DNA of 26,262 bases from Methanomassiliicoccaceae archaeon (GCA_009780795.1 WQZJ01000003.1:1-26262), one strand, 5' to 3'; positions 1 to 8,095 are shown, counted from the stretch's first letter. The notes: generated from the sequence alone by a model not told the origin. Numbers and translations are program-made.

Positions 1-1
1 G

Positions 2-778
2 ATAGGCCTCGCCATAGTGGCGGATGAAGAGACGACAAGCGCCATGGGTATCGAGCATCTTGTGAACGCCGGCCTCTTCGAACCGGAGGACGTGTTCATC
101 GTCCCGGACTGGGGGGTTCCCGGCGGAACGATGGTGGAGGTCGCCGAGAAACATCTGATATGGCTGAAGTTCGCCGTGGAGGGAAAGCAGACACATGGGT
201 CGACGCCGCACAACGGGCTGAACGCTTACAGAGTAAGCACGAAGATGCTCGTCAGCGTATTGGACGAACTGGAGAGGAAGTACCCGGACAGCGACCCGAT
301 CTTCAGACCATCGTCATCGACATTCGAGCCCACCAAGAGCATAGCGACCGTGGGCAACGTGAACACGATACCCGGTTATCACGAGTTCTGGTTGGACATC
401 CGTCTGTTGCCGATGTACGATCCCGACGATCTCGTCGTGTTCGCGAAGGAGCTCGGCGCGGAATGGGAGAAGAGGACCGGTGCAAAGATAACAGTCTCCG
501 TGGAGCAGAGGACAAGGTCCGGGAAACCGTCGGACATCCGCTGCGCGGAGTTCGAGGCACTGCGCGGATCCATATCGTCGGTGATAGGGGCGGACCCGGA
601 GACGGTCGGCGTCGGCGGCGGGACGTGCGCGAACTTCTGCAGGCTGGCCGGCTACAACGCGTACGTGTGGCAATGCGGCGGCGGGTCGCTGCACCAACCG
701 AATGAATATTGCGATCTCAACAATCTGATGACGGACGCAAAAGTATTCGCGACGCTGTTCCACAAGCTCTGCGTCTAA
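2..778 (+). CDS. M20 family metallopeptidase/deacylase (ArgE/DapE-like), 5' end missing
   Basis: This is a zinc-dependent amidohydrolase of the M20 family, the group of succinyl-diaminopimelate desuccinylase, acetylornithine deacetylase and related carboxypeptidases. The reading frame is open to the left edge, so the N-terminus, including the first metal-binding His-x-Asp, lies outside the window. Visible hallmarks are the Asp-Glu-Glu pair at about 20-31 (general base and metal ligand), the HGSTPHNGLNAY stretch opening the lid/dimerisation domain, a GGGTCANF segment corresponding to the GGTD/N region, and a C-terminal SLHQPNEY supplying the last metal-binding His. A GTG at 17 is internal to the conserved core and is not the true start. 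The substrate cannot be told from sequence. The stop codon overlaps the stop of convergent ftsY. Confidence 0.88.
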   Translation: MGLAIVADEETTSAMGIEHLVNAGLFEPEDVFIVPDWGVPGGTMVEVAEKHLIWLKFAVEGKQTHGSTPHNGLNAYRVSTKMLVSVLDELERKYPDSDPIFRPSSSTFEPTKSIATVGNVNTIPGYHEFWLDIRLLPMYDPDDLVVFAKELGAEWEKRTGAKITVSVEQRTRSGKPSDIRCAEFEALRGSISSVIGADPETVGVGGGTCANFCRLAGYNAYVWQCGGGSLHQPNEYCDLNNLMTDAKVFATLFHKLCV

Positions 779-2409
779 TCTTCGAAAAGGCGGTCCATCA
801 TCCATTTGGCGCTGAACTTGACCAATCGGTCGTATTCCTGGCCGTTGGAGACGAACGCTATCGGTTTGCCGATCGTGTGAGCGATCGAGAGTGCCGCACC
901 ACCCTTGGAGTCGGCATCTATCTTCGTGAGCATTATCGCGTCGACGCCCACAGCCGCGTCGAACGCCTTCGCCTGCTCGACCGCATCGTTACCGGCGAGG
1001 GAATCACCGACGAACATGACAAGGTCGGGTTTCGCGACCTTTCTTATCTTCTTCATCTCGTCCATGAGATTGCTGTTGGTCTGCATGCGTCCGGCGGTGT
1101 CCACCAGGACGACATCCTTTCTCTTCGCCTTCGCATGTTCGATCGCATCGAAGGCGACCGCCGCCGGATCGGCGTCCGCGGCGTGCTTCACTATCTTACA
1201 TCCGAGCCTCTCGGAGTGTATCGTCAGCTGCTCTATCGCGCCCGCCCTGAACGTATCGGCCGCAGCGAGTACGACGGTCCTTCCGCCGTTCATCAGACGG
1301 TTGGCGATCTTCGCGATCGAGGTCGTCTTTCCGGTGCCGTTGATACCGACGAACATCACGACCGCAGGTCTTGATCTAGTGTTGAGCCAGGCGTCGAAAT
1401 CGAACTCGTTTATCTTCAGTATCCGGGATATGGAATCCTTGACGGAGAGCTCCACGACCTCGCCCAGCGTATGGTCGCGTGTATGTCTTTTTCCGGTAAG
1501 GTCGTCCTTCACTCCTCTGATTATCTCCTCGACCACCGGGAGTGCGACATCCGCCTCCATAAGAGCGACCTCCAATTCCCAGAGGAGGCCGTCGAGGGCA
1601 CTCTCCTTTATCTTTTTGCCGTGGTCGCCGACGAACTCATTGTCGTCATGTCCGTCTTCTTGCTTACTTTCATGTCTCTCCGCCTCCTTGGCGGCGATAC
1701 GCCCCTCTTTAGCAGCGATCCTCTCCTGTTTGGCCGCGGCCTTCTTATCCTTCGCGGCCAGTTTGGCGAGCTTTATCCTTTCCTTCTTAGAGAGTTTGTC
1801 CTCTTCGGCGGCCTTCGGCTCATCACGCACAACGGGTTCCGTACGTGTGACGGGTTCCGGCCGGGCAACGGCGACAGGCTCCTCATGGACCGCGGGCGCG
1901 CTCTTCACAGGTTCCGGCGGAGCAGCCCTCACCGGAGGTGCCGGCGGCTCTCTGACCGGAATGACCTCAGGCTCATCATCCGGGACGTCCTCGCCCTCCA
2001 TATCATCCTCGATGTCATCCTTACGCGTATCATCGATCTTTACTGGAATGTCTGCAGGCACACTCTTGATCGGTTCCGGCGGAGCAACCCTCACCGGAGG
2101 TGCCGGCTCTCTGACCGGAATGACCTCAGGCTCATCATTCGGAACGTCCTCGTCCTCCAGATCGTCCTCAGTCCCGTCGTCCTCTATGAGGTCGTCTCCG
2201 AACTCGAAATCGTCATCATCGAAACATCGGTCATCCTGACGTGCCTTCTCCTTCGGTTTGACGGCCTCCCTGGGCTTAACGACCTCTTTTGGTTTGGCCG
2301 TCTCCTTCGGCTCGGCTATCTCCTTCGGACGTTCGTCCTCGGCTCGGTCCCCCTCGGTCTGTTCTTTTTTGAAAATATTCTTGAACTTACCTTTGAGGGA
2401 GTCGAACAT
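775..2409 (-). CDS. ftsY: Signal recognition particle receptor FtsY
   Basis: This is the SRP receptor GTPase. It docks ribosome-SRP complexes at the membrane and pairs with SRP54 to release the signal peptide to Sec. The protein is 544 residues, long for an archaeal FtsY because of its N-terminal region. That region has an amphipathic start (FDSLKGKFKNIF), Lys/Pro and Asp/Glu-rich stretches with an internal duplication (residues about 83-173), and a very basic Ala/Lys helix at about 207-250. The NG domain follows: P-loop GINGTGKTT at 355-363, DTFRAGA at 385-391, DTAGR at 437-441, TKID at 495-498 and GGAALS at 503-508. It is the last gene of rpl18a-pfdA-ftsY and begins 6 bases after pfdA, which implies co-transcription. 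The GTPase is certain; the role of the extended linker is inference. Confidence 0.97.
   Translation of the reverse strand: MFDSLKGKFKNIFKKEQTEGDRAEDERPKEIAEPKETAKPKEVVKPREAVKPKEKARQDDRCFDDDDFEFGDDLIEDDGTEDDLEDEDVPNDEPEVIPVREPAPPVRVAPPEPIKSVPADIPVKIDDTRKDDIEDDMEGEDVPDDEPEVIPVREPPAPPVRAAPPEPVKSAPAVHEEPVAVARPEPVTRTEPVVRDEPKAAEEDKLSKKERIKLAKLAAKDKKAAAKQERIAAKEGRIAAKEAERHESKQEDGHDDNEFVGDHGKKIKESALDGLLWELEVALMEADVALPVVEEIIRGVKDDLTGKRHTRDHTLGEVVELSVKDSISRILKINEFDFDAWLNTRSRPAVVMFVGINGTGKTTSIAKIANRLMNGGRTVVLAAADTFRAGAIEQLTIHSERLGCKIVKHAADADPAAVAFDAIEHAKAKRKDVVLVDTAGRMQTNSNLMDEMKKIRKVAKPDLVMFVGDSLAGNDAVEQAKAFDAAVGVDAIMLTKIDADSKGGAALSIAHTIGKPIAFVSNGQEYDRLVKFSAKWMMDRLFED
1910..2158 (-). repeat. Internal duplication in the FtsY linker
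   Basis: Two near-identical blocks, 1910-1999 (90 bases) and 2072-2158 (87 bases), lie 162 bases apart in the same orientation. They differ by one codon length and a handful of substitutions. Each encodes an acidic segment followed by DEPEVIPVREP and a Pro/Val-rich APPEP tail. The spacing is a multiple of three, so the reading frame is kept. This looks like a recent in-frame duplication inside the unstructured A-domain. Confidence 0.85.
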
Positions 2410-2415
2410 GTGAGC

Positions 2416-2835
2416 TCACTGCTGTCTTCTCTGATATTCCTGCTGTACCGTCAAAGAGAGGTTCCTGGCGTTCGTCTCCATCTCATTGATGGATTCACTG
2501 GCCTTCTTCAGTGCCTCGGATATCTCCTTCACGGTGTCACCCATGTACGCCACGGCGTCATCGAGGTTCTTCTCGATGGATATCCTGCTCCCGATGCCGA
2601 CTATCGCCTTCTTCTCTCCGGTGGCCTTTGCGGGAACGAACGATGCACCGCCGACGGATATGAGTATCTCATCGCCCTCTTTCGCGTCCAGGAGCGCCTT
2701 CATGGACTCTCTGGCCTTGATGGACTCTTCCAGGGATATCTGAAATATCTGCGCCTGCTGCGCTAACGCATCAAGCTGCGTCTTGTACACATCAAGCACG
2801 GAAAGTGCCTGTCGCAGCTCATCATCGTTCATCAT
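2416..2835 (-). CDS. pfdA: Prefoldin subunit alpha
   Basis: This is the alpha subunit of the archaeal hexameric prefoldin (alpha2-beta4), which holds unfolded proteins and hands them to the thermosome. At 139 residues it has the family's usual length. It shows two long heptad-rich helices (about 3-50 and 92-136) around a beta-hairpin core (ILISVGGASFVPAKA, then KKAIVGIGSRISIEKN). The first of two adjacent ATG codons overlaps the rpl18a stop as ATGA at 2832-2835, indicating translational coupling; the second ATG three bases on is equally possible. The order L18a, prefoldin alpha, FtsY recurs in many archaea, which supports the call. Confidence 0.95.
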   Translation of the reverse strand: MMNDDELRQALSVLDVYKTQLDALAQQAQIFQISLEESIKARESMKALLDAKEGDEILISVGGASFVPAKATGEKKAIVGIGSRISIEKNLDDAVAYMGDTVKEISEALKKASESINEMETNARNLSLTVQQEYQRRQQ

Positions 2836-3059
2836 TTCTCACCGACCTCGTACTCAACGAGGCGATCGGTTATGTCCCCCGGCGCAAGCTCAACCAGCTC
2901 GTCGATGGTTATCTCCCATCTCTTGAGCTTGTGTCTGCTGCCCAGGTTGGAGAGGATCTTCTCTCTCGCGGCTTCCTCGTTCTCGGCCGCCACCTCGATG
3001 GTGAAATCCTGTCTCTTTCTTGTGTCCTTGTAGGAACCTTTTATTCGGAAACCCTTCAT
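2832..3059 (-). CDS. rpl18a: Large-subunit ribosomal protein L18Ae (LX)
   Basis: This small ribosomal protein of the large subunit is 75 residues, the normal size for the archaeal LX/L18a family. The N-terminal strand MKGFRIKGSY, the helix NEEAAREKILSNLGSRH and the following LKRWEITID match the family pattern. It is the first gene of the operon with pfdA and ftsY and overlaps pfdA by four bases. A TATA-like element is centred about 25 bases upstream of the ATG, so its transcript is probably leaderless. Confidence 0.95.
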   Translation of the reverse strand: MKGFRIKGSYKDTRKRQDFTIEVAAENEEAAREKILSNLGSRHKLKRWEITIDELVELAPGDITDRLVEYEVGEK

Positions 3060-3078
3060 TGCAACTACCGAGACGATG

Positions 3079-3088
3079 AATTATATCT
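3079..3088 (-). promoter_or_regulatory. TATA-like box of the rpl18a operon
   Basis: On the minus strand this reads agatataatt, centred about 25 bases before the A of the rpl18a ATG. That is the spacing expected for a leaderless archaeal promoter. The facing gene at 3122 would need its own box; the nearest AT-rich candidate is the TTGAATAAA region at 3090-3099. Assignment is by position and composition only. Confidence 0.5.
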
Positions 3089-3121
3089 ATTGAATAAAGC
3101 TTTTGGTCGTTAGGTACCTAA

Positions 3122-3958
3122 ATGAGCGACATCGACGACGAATTGACAGTGTATTTACCGGGAAATTTATTTCCTTCCGTCTCCTTGACGGGAAAGAAGT
3201 GCGATCAGATGTGCGAGCACTGCAAAGGCTCGCACCTCCGTAACATGGCGGATGTCTCCGACCCGGGGGACCTGATGTACCTAACGGATGATGTAATATC
3301 GTTAGGGATGTCCGGCATGCTGATCAGCGGCGGCTGTGACGTGAACGGATCAGTTCCGATAATGGGGGCCGTCGACGACATCAGACGCGCCGTCGACGCC
3401 GGTCTGAAGGTGAACGTCCATACAGGCTTCATAAACAAGGCGGATGCCGCCCGTCTCGTTGCTGCGGGCGTCGATGCGTTCTCCGTGGACATCCATCAGG
3501 ACCCGGCGATCATAAAGAACATTCTGCGGCTGAACGTTCCGCCGGAGGCATACTCGGAGATGCTGGATAACATAATGTCCGCCGGTGGCAGGCCGGTGGC
3601 CCACCTTACCGCCGGATTCGGTATCGACGATCTTCTGAGGTCCGCTGAGCTGGTCAAGAGCAAAGGTCTGAGGGAGGTGGTGGCGCTATCGTTGATACCG
3701 ACCAAGGGAACGATGACCGAGTACGATCTGATCTCGGAGGATGCTATACTCGATGCGGTATCCCTGCTGATCGATATGGGACTGGAGGTCACGCTCGGGT
3801 GCATGCGGCCGCGCGTCTACCGCGGTATAGAGAAAAAATGCATAGAGGCAGGCGTCAGAAGGATCGCGAATCCGTCCCGCGGAACGGTGTCATGGGCCAT
3901 CAGTAAAGGGATGAAAGTGATCGAGAAGACCACATGCTGCTGCATCAGGGGTCCATGA
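3122..3958 (+). CDS. Radical SAM protein, biotin-synthase-like archaeal group
   Basis: This is a radical S-adenosylmethionine enzyme of 278 residues. The cluster-binding motif C-x3-C-x2-C is at residues 27, 31 and 34, followed by a GMSGMLISGG segment matching the SAM-binding GGE-like region. Further cysteines occur in SGGCDVNG, LGCMRPR and KKCIEAG, and the protein ends with three consecutive cysteines (TTCCCIRGP). These might hold a second iron-sulfur cluster. It resembles the archaeal 'uncharacterised biotin synthase homologue' group (COG1856 as I recall it). A sulfur-insertion role such as part of an archaeal two-protein lipoyl synthase is possible but not demonstrated here. Its 3' end overlaps convergent priS by 14 bases. 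Confidence 0.85.
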   Translation: MSDIDDELTVYLPGNLFPSVSLTGKKCDQMCEHCKGSHLRNMADVSDPGDLMYLTDDVISLGMSGMLISGGCDVNGSVPIMGAVDDIRRAVDAGLKVNVHTGFINKADAARLVAAGVDAFSVDIHQDPAIIKNILRLNVPPEAYSEMLDNIMSAGGRPVAHLTAGFGIDDLLRSAELVKSKGLREVVALSLIPTKGTMTEYDLISEDAILDAVSLLIDMGLEVTLGCMRPRVYRGIEKKCIEAGVRRIANPSRGTVSWAISKGMKVIEKTTCCCIRGP

Positions 3959-5162
3959 TCTGTGCACCGTGGCCTATGTCGGCCATCTTTCGCCCTACCA
4001 GGAATACAGCCGCGTATTCCGGAACTTCCGTTTCGCCCTTCAGCACCATTCGCTCTCCCAGGATCGTTATCTCGGAATCGCGTTTCATCGTTATCTTGAC
4101 GGAGTCTCTTGAATATTCCTTGGGGACGGCGTTCATGAGCGGGTCGAAGTCCGTCAGTTCGTCGCGTGTGAGAGGTGTCACGCGTAATCCGCTCTTCCCG
4201 TGAACGGAGCCCGGAAGGCGGATCAGTCTTTTCACATCAGCTGTGACGGGTTCGTCCACCTCCCCCGCCAGCGACGGGACCACGTCCTCGGACATGATCT
4301 TCAGCAAGATCTCTTGGCTCTTCTTCGTGAGGGCGGCCATCGTGTCACGGTCGAAGACGGAGTTCTTTGACGACGCAAGATCGTTACGGACGCCCGTAAG
4401 TGTCTTGTCAGCGGTCTTTCCGACGCTCGGGTATCTTCCTTTGACGTCCTTGACATCTATCGACACGATATCGTCGATGACCGTCGCGAGACCGTTCCTC
4501 ATTCTCAGCCTCCATCCGCCGGAGTCGCTCCCCGGTACGAGCCGGTCGAGCGTGACATTGGACCGTTCCCGTCCGCCGAGCATTACGGATGACATTACCG
4601 TACCCTTCATCGGGAACGCCCAGTCGAGGCTCAGCCCCTTTGACGTCACGTAGTCCACTATCTCCCTTCGTTCGGGGGACCCGAGCGTCAGGACCTTCGG
4701 GGACGAGACGTGCGCATGGTACCCTCTCCCGCCGGAGAAGACGATCCTCACATCATCGTCACTGAAACCAAGGTCGCCGCATATGAATGAATCGACAAGG
4801 TTCATCATCTCAACCTTGATCTGTGCCAGCATCTCGGAGTACGTCATCTTCTCGGCACCTTTCAGGTGGTCCGCATCAAGATCGAATATAAGGTCAGCGC
4901 CCAGCCACGTCTTCTCTTCCATCGTCGGTGCGGCCGGGTCCCGGTAGTAGGCGGTGGAATAGTAACAGTGCGACGGAACCTGCGCTATCAGGAACCTTCT
5001 AACATCGTCCGTTCTCGCGAACCCCATGTGCCGCTGCACGAACGTCCGGTCGAAGAACATGAATCCGAACTCCCTGCGGCCGAAACGTTCCGGCATGACC
5101 GGGGCGTTGCTCTTGTAATATCTTCTGAATGCCTTCAGCAGGAATCTGGAGTTCTGGTCCAT
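3945..5162 (-). CDS. priS: DNA primase small (catalytic) subunit PriS
   Basis: This is the catalytic subunit of the archaeal/eukaryotic-type primase, which makes primers for replication together with PriL (not in this window). From the ATG at 5162 it is 405 residues, normal for the family. Visible hallmarks are the N-terminal FLLKAFRRYY helix, the metal-binding FDLDAD (Asp 94 and 96 from this start) and the nucleotide-binding SGGRGYHAH at about 143-151. An ATG eight codons upstream (5186) would also be in frame. It is disfavoured because a TATA-like box sits 26 bases before 5162 and overlaps the upstream ATG. The gene is divergent from the TatD-like gene and shares its short promoter region. 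Confidence 0.95.
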   Translation of the reverse strand: MDQNSRFLLKAFRRYYKSNAPVMPERFGRREFGFMFFDRTFVQRHMGFARTDDVRRFLIAQVPSHCYYSTAYYRDPAAPTMEEKTWLGADLIFDLDADHLKGAEKMTYSEMLAQIKVEMMNLVDSFICGDLGFSDDDVRIVFSGGRGYHAHVSSPKVLTLGSPERREIVDYVTSKGLSLDWAFPMKGTVMSSVMLGGRERSNVTLDRLVPGSDSGGWRLRMRNGLATVIDDIVSIDVKDVKGRYPSVGKTADKTLTGVRNDLASSKNSVFDRDTMAALTKKSQEILLKIMSEDVVPSLAGEVDEPVTADVKRLIRLPGSVHGKSGLRVTPLTRDELTDFDPLMNAVPKEYSRDSVKITMKRDSEITILGERMVLKGETEVPEYAAVFLVGRKMADIGHGAQIMDP

Positions 5163-5183
5163 CGCATGTGTACCGCCGAACAA

Positions 5184-5193
5184 CATATAATTA
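5184..5193. promoter_or_regulatory. Shared divergent TATA-like box for priS and the TatD-like gene
   Basis: The element catataatta (plus) / taattatatg (minus) is AT-rich on both strands. Its centre is about 28 bases before the GTG at 5216 on the plus strand and about 26 bases before the priS ATG at 5162 on the minus strand. Only 53 bases separate the two proposed start codons, so one box may serve both leaderless genes. Confidence 0.5.
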
Positions 5194-5215
5194 CATTGTC
5201 AGCGTTGTTCACGGC

Positions 5216-6055
5216 GTGAAAGATGTTCCGGTATACGACAACCACATCCATCTGGACCCGAGGGGCCGCAACATCGAGGCGCTCAAGGAGTTCGAAGCGG
5301 CCGGAGGCACCGGTCTCACGCTGGTGACGCTTCCCTACAAGGACGTTCAGATATCGTGCGCGGACGACTTTCGAAGATCGTACGGCATAACGCTGTCGAT
5401 GGCCGAGAGGGGCAGAGAACTCACCGAACTGAAGATCAACGTGGCCGTTGGGCCGTACCCCGTCCTCCTCCTTCCACTGGCCGAGCGTCTCGGTCTTGAG
5501 AGAGCGGAAGCGATAATGAGGGACGGCATGAGAATAGCAGCGGACCTCGTCGCGGAGGGGAGGGCGGATGTGATCGGCGAGATCGGCAGACCACATTTTC
5601 CGGTCCCGAATGAGATAGTGGAGGCATCGAACCGCATCCTCGTGTACGGCATGGAGCTGGCGTCGGCGAACGGCTGCCCGGTCATGATACACAGCGAATC
5701 CGGATCACCGGAGCTGATGGCGGAACTTTCGGAGATGGCAGGATCATCATCACTGGACCCCGGAATGGTGATAAAACATTTCTCGCCGCCGCTTGTTCTC
5801 GAAGCGGAGAACAGCGGCGTCATGCCGTCTATACCCGCCTCGCGGAAGACGGTCCGCGAGGCACTGTCGAAAAGCGACCGTTTCATGCTTGAGACGGACT
5901 ACATAGACGACCCGGAACGACCGGGAGCGGTCATGAGCGTCAATACGGTTCCAAAGAAAGTGCTGGGGATGCTGTCGAGCGGCGAGATGTCCGCGGAGAC
6001 CGCATGGAGGATCGGCGCCGACACTCCCGATTCATTGTTCACACGCCGCCGATAA
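5216..6055 (+). CDS. TatD-like TIM-barrel metal-dependent hydrolase
   Basis: This is a predicted amidohydrolase-fold enzyme of the archaeal TatD-related group (COG1099-like). From the GTG start it has 279 residues. The first-strand metal site is YDNHIHLD (His 10 and 12), followed by GEIGRPH, MIHSES and KHFSPP, with ETDYIDDP near the end as the usual last-strand Asp. A longer frame opens at 5129 but would overlap the priS coding region, while the GTG directly precedes the conserved beta strand. Family members are assigned nuclease or phosphodiesterase roles only by homology, so the substrate is unknown. It is divergent from priS and followed after 32 bases by a glycosyltransferase. Confidence 0.85.
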   Translation: MKDVPVYDNHIHLDPRGRNIEALKEFEAAGGTGLTLVTLPYKDVQISCADDFRRSYGITLSMAERGRELTELKINVAVGPYPVLLLPLAERLGLERAEAIMRDGMRIAADLVAEGRADVIGEIGRPHFPVPNEIVEASNRILVYGMELASANGCPVMIHSESGSPELMAELSEMAGSSSLDPGMVIKHFSPPLVLEAENSGVMPSIPASRKTVREALSKSDRFMLETDYIDDPERPGAVMSVNTVPKKVLGMLSSGEMSAETAWRIGADTPDSLFTRRR

Positions 6056-6087
6056 AGATTAAAGGCGCCGCGGAGATACCAGACGGC

Positions 6088-7215
6088 ATGAAGGTGGCCA
6101 TGCTCGTCGACGCCCACTATCCGATGAAGGACGGAGTGGTGGACGCCATAGACGCCCTAAAGAAAGGACTGGAGGACAGAGGTCACGAGGTACTTCTCAT
6201 TGCGCCGGACCCCGGTAAGGATAACAGGATCGACGGCGTTCATTACATACCCGCCAAATCCTTCGGGACGTTCGCCGGTTACTATCTTCCGATATTTCCG
6301 TCGGACACTCTTCTCAAATTGAAGGAGATGGATGCGGATGTGATAAACGTCCACGGGTTCGCGTTCATGGCGGTCCGCGGGGTGACGTCCGGGAAGATAC
6401 TGAAGAAACCGGTCATCGTGACGTTCCACACCCCGATGTGGAGTTTCCTGGACGATTATTCCCCAATTGACCCGAAGTTCGCGCTGAACGTCGGCTGGGC
6501 GTATTTCCGCCGGCTCTTCAAGAATGCGGACGTGACGGTGGCGCAGATGCCGTCCATCGCCAAGGAACTGGAAGATAACGGAGTGAGGGCCAACATCCGG
6601 ACGATACCCACCGGCATAGACACGGAGCGGTTCAGACCGGGTCTGGACGGCCGCCGGATAAGGGACAGGTACGGGATAGGCGAAAGGAAGACGGCGATAC
6701 ACGTCGGCCGTCTGTGCCCCGAGAAGTGTTTGGACGTACTCATCAAGGCGTTCGCGGGCGTGGACGATGCGGTGCTCATGATAGTGGGCAGAGGGGCGAT
6801 CGAAAAGGAGCTCAAGGACCTGGCCGAATCATTGGGGGTCAGCGACCGCGTGATATTCACGGGGTTCGTGAGCGAAGAGGAACTTCCGCTGCATTATGCG
6901 GCCGCTGATATCGCTGTCTCGTCGTCCATATACGAGGCGCAGTGTCTGGCTATAATGAACGCAATGGCATGCGGCCTCCCGGTGGCGTGCCCGGACGGAA
7001 GGGCGTTCGCGGATTTCATCGAGGACGGGGAGAATGGGTTCCTGTACGACGCATCGGTGGACGGATGTGCGTCGGCGATAAGAAAATGCCTCGCCGCCGG
7101 TCCCGCCGTCGCCGCCGGCGCCAGAAGAACGGCTGAGGAGTACACGATGCAGAGGTCGATAGACGCCTACGTTTCGCTGTACGAGGAGGCGATGGAGATG
7201 AAGCGCAGGGGCTGA
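6088..7215 (+). CDS. GT4 family glycosyltransferase (group 1)
   Basis: This GT-B fold glycosyltransferase of 375 residues presumably moves a sugar from a nucleotide donor to a lipid or glycan at the membrane. The N-terminal domain opens with MKVAMLVDAHYP and DGV and contains VTFHTPMWS. The donor-binding half has TGIDTERFRPG, HVGRLCPEK (about 206-213), LMIVGRGA and FTGFVSEEELPLHYAAADIAV. In the usual E-x7-E motif the first Glu is present (283, in IYEAQCLAIMN), but the second is Asn 291. The ATG at 6088 is preferred over an upstream in-frame start at 6004 because the earlier stretch overlaps the preceding gene and lacks family similarity. Acceptor and donor are not predictable. Confidence 0.9.
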   Translation: MKVAMLVDAHYPMKDGVVDAIDALKKGLEDRGHEVLLIAPDPGKDNRIDGVHYIPAKSFGTFAGYYLPIFPSDTLLKLKEMDADVINVHGFAFMAVRGVTSGKILKKPVIVTFHTPMWSFLDDYSPIDPKFALNVGWAYFRRLFKNADVTVAQMPSIAKELEDNGVRANIRTIPTGIDTERFRPGLDGRRIRDRYGIGERKTAIHVGRLCPEKCLDVLIKAFAGVDDAVLMIVGRGAIEKELKDLAESLGVSDRVIFTGFVSEEELPLHYAAADIAVSSSIYEAQCLAIMNAMACGLPVACPDGRAFADFIEDGENGFLYDASVDGCASAIRKCLAAGPAVAAGARRTAEEYTMQRSIDAYVSLYEEAMEMKRRG

Positions 7216-7253
7216 GAGATAATGTTTTACATGCGCTCACATTACGGTACCGT

Positions 7254-8027
7254 ATGAAGGCAAAGGTGCTCAGCGTCTACGATGAGGGGGCTCTCCCGGA
7301 GACCCCGATGATAGGCGCCAGGGGCCTGGCGATACTGGTCGACGTTGACGGTGAACGCACACTCTTCGGCACCGGCCGTCGGGGTTCGTATCTGATGCAC
7401 AACCTCGACTACATGGAAGTGGACGTAGGCACCATAGATCGTGTTGTCATATCGCACATGCACATCGACCACGTCGGCGGGCTCGAGGCGTTCCTGGAGA
7501 GAAGGGAGGAGAGCATAGAGGTCATCGTCACGCCGGACGCTGAGCACGTGAAGGTCGTCAAGCTCCTGGGCATACCGATAAGCAGGACAGGACTCCGGAA
7601 CATACCGGAGGAGACGGCAGCGAAGATGAACCTCCGTTATGAATCGAGATGGACACAGCTCAGCAAGAACCTATTCCTCACGGCGACGCCGCCCGACGGT
7701 GTCGACGAGAACATGTTGGTCCTGATGACCGTGAACGGCCCGGTCATGCTCTGCGGATGCTGTCATTGCGGGCCGGTCGCGGCGATGGAACTCACGGAAA
7801 CAGCAGTAGGAAGGAAAGTATCCGGGATCGTCGGCGGACTGCACCTCGTAGACAAAAAGAAGAACGAGCTGTATGCGATCGCCGAGATGTTCAAGGAAAA
7901 AGGAGTGTCATCGCTGTACCTGAACCACTGTTCAGGACAGATACAGAAGACGCGCCTCAGAGAGAGACTAGGACTGAGCGCGGTGGGGGACTTCTACGTC
8001 GGCACCGAAATACAGTTCGATGTGTGA
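7254..8027 (+). CDS. Metallo-beta-lactamase-fold hydrolase (COG1237-like)
   Basis: This is a metallohydrolase of 257 residues. The zinc motif SHMHIDHVGG gives His 68, 70 and 73 and Asp 72. Later ligand-region segments are LCGCCHCGP, GGLHLVD and LNHCSGQ. That arrangement resembles the group annotated as dihydropterin-phosphate synthase-like hydrolases, found in many archaea and bacteria, whose biological substrate is poorly defined. Where relatives usually have a DTG turn this one reads FGTGRRG. The AT-rich TAATGTTTTA about 27 bases upstream could be its promoter. It begins 38 bases after the glycosyltransferase. Confidence 0.85.
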   Translation: MKAKVLSVYDEGALPETPMIGARGLAILVDVDGERTLFGTGRRGSYLMHNLDYMEVDVGTIDRVVISHMHIDHVGGLEAFLERREESIEVIVTPDAEHVKVVKLLGIPISRTGLRNIPEETAAKMNLRYESRWTQLSKNLFLTATPPDGVDENMLVLMTVNGPVMLCGCCHCGPVAAMELTETAVGRKVSGIVGGLHLVDKKKNELYAIAEMFKEKGVSSLYLNHCSGQIQKTRLRERLGLSAVGDFYVGTEIQFDV

Positions 8028-8082
8028 GGCATTCTCGGGTCAATTCTAAATACAGAAACGCAATAGCTTTCTTTAATTAGCT

Positions 8083-8089
8083 AGGAGGG
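8083..8089 (+). promoter_or_regulatory. Strong Shine-Dalgarno site of htpX
   Basis: AGGAGGG ends six bases before the htpX ATG. It is one of the clearest ribosome binding sites in the window and contrasts with the apparently leaderless genes to its left. A TATA-like ctaaatacag at about 8045-8054 would place the transcript start some 20 bases before the ATG. Confidence 0.75.
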
Positions 8090-8095
8090 AAACAG

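Noticed and set aside
905..2239. Long plus-strand open frame opposite ftsY (444 codons), with a further one at 1471-2766.
   Set aside because: The minus strand encodes an unmistakable FtsY and prefoldin. The opposing frames are Ser/Leu-rich mirror translations with no family pattern or ribosome binding site.
5129..5215. Extended N-terminus of the TatD-like protein from 5129.
   Set aside because: It would overlap priS coding sequence and the shared promoter, and the residues added have no resemblance to the family.
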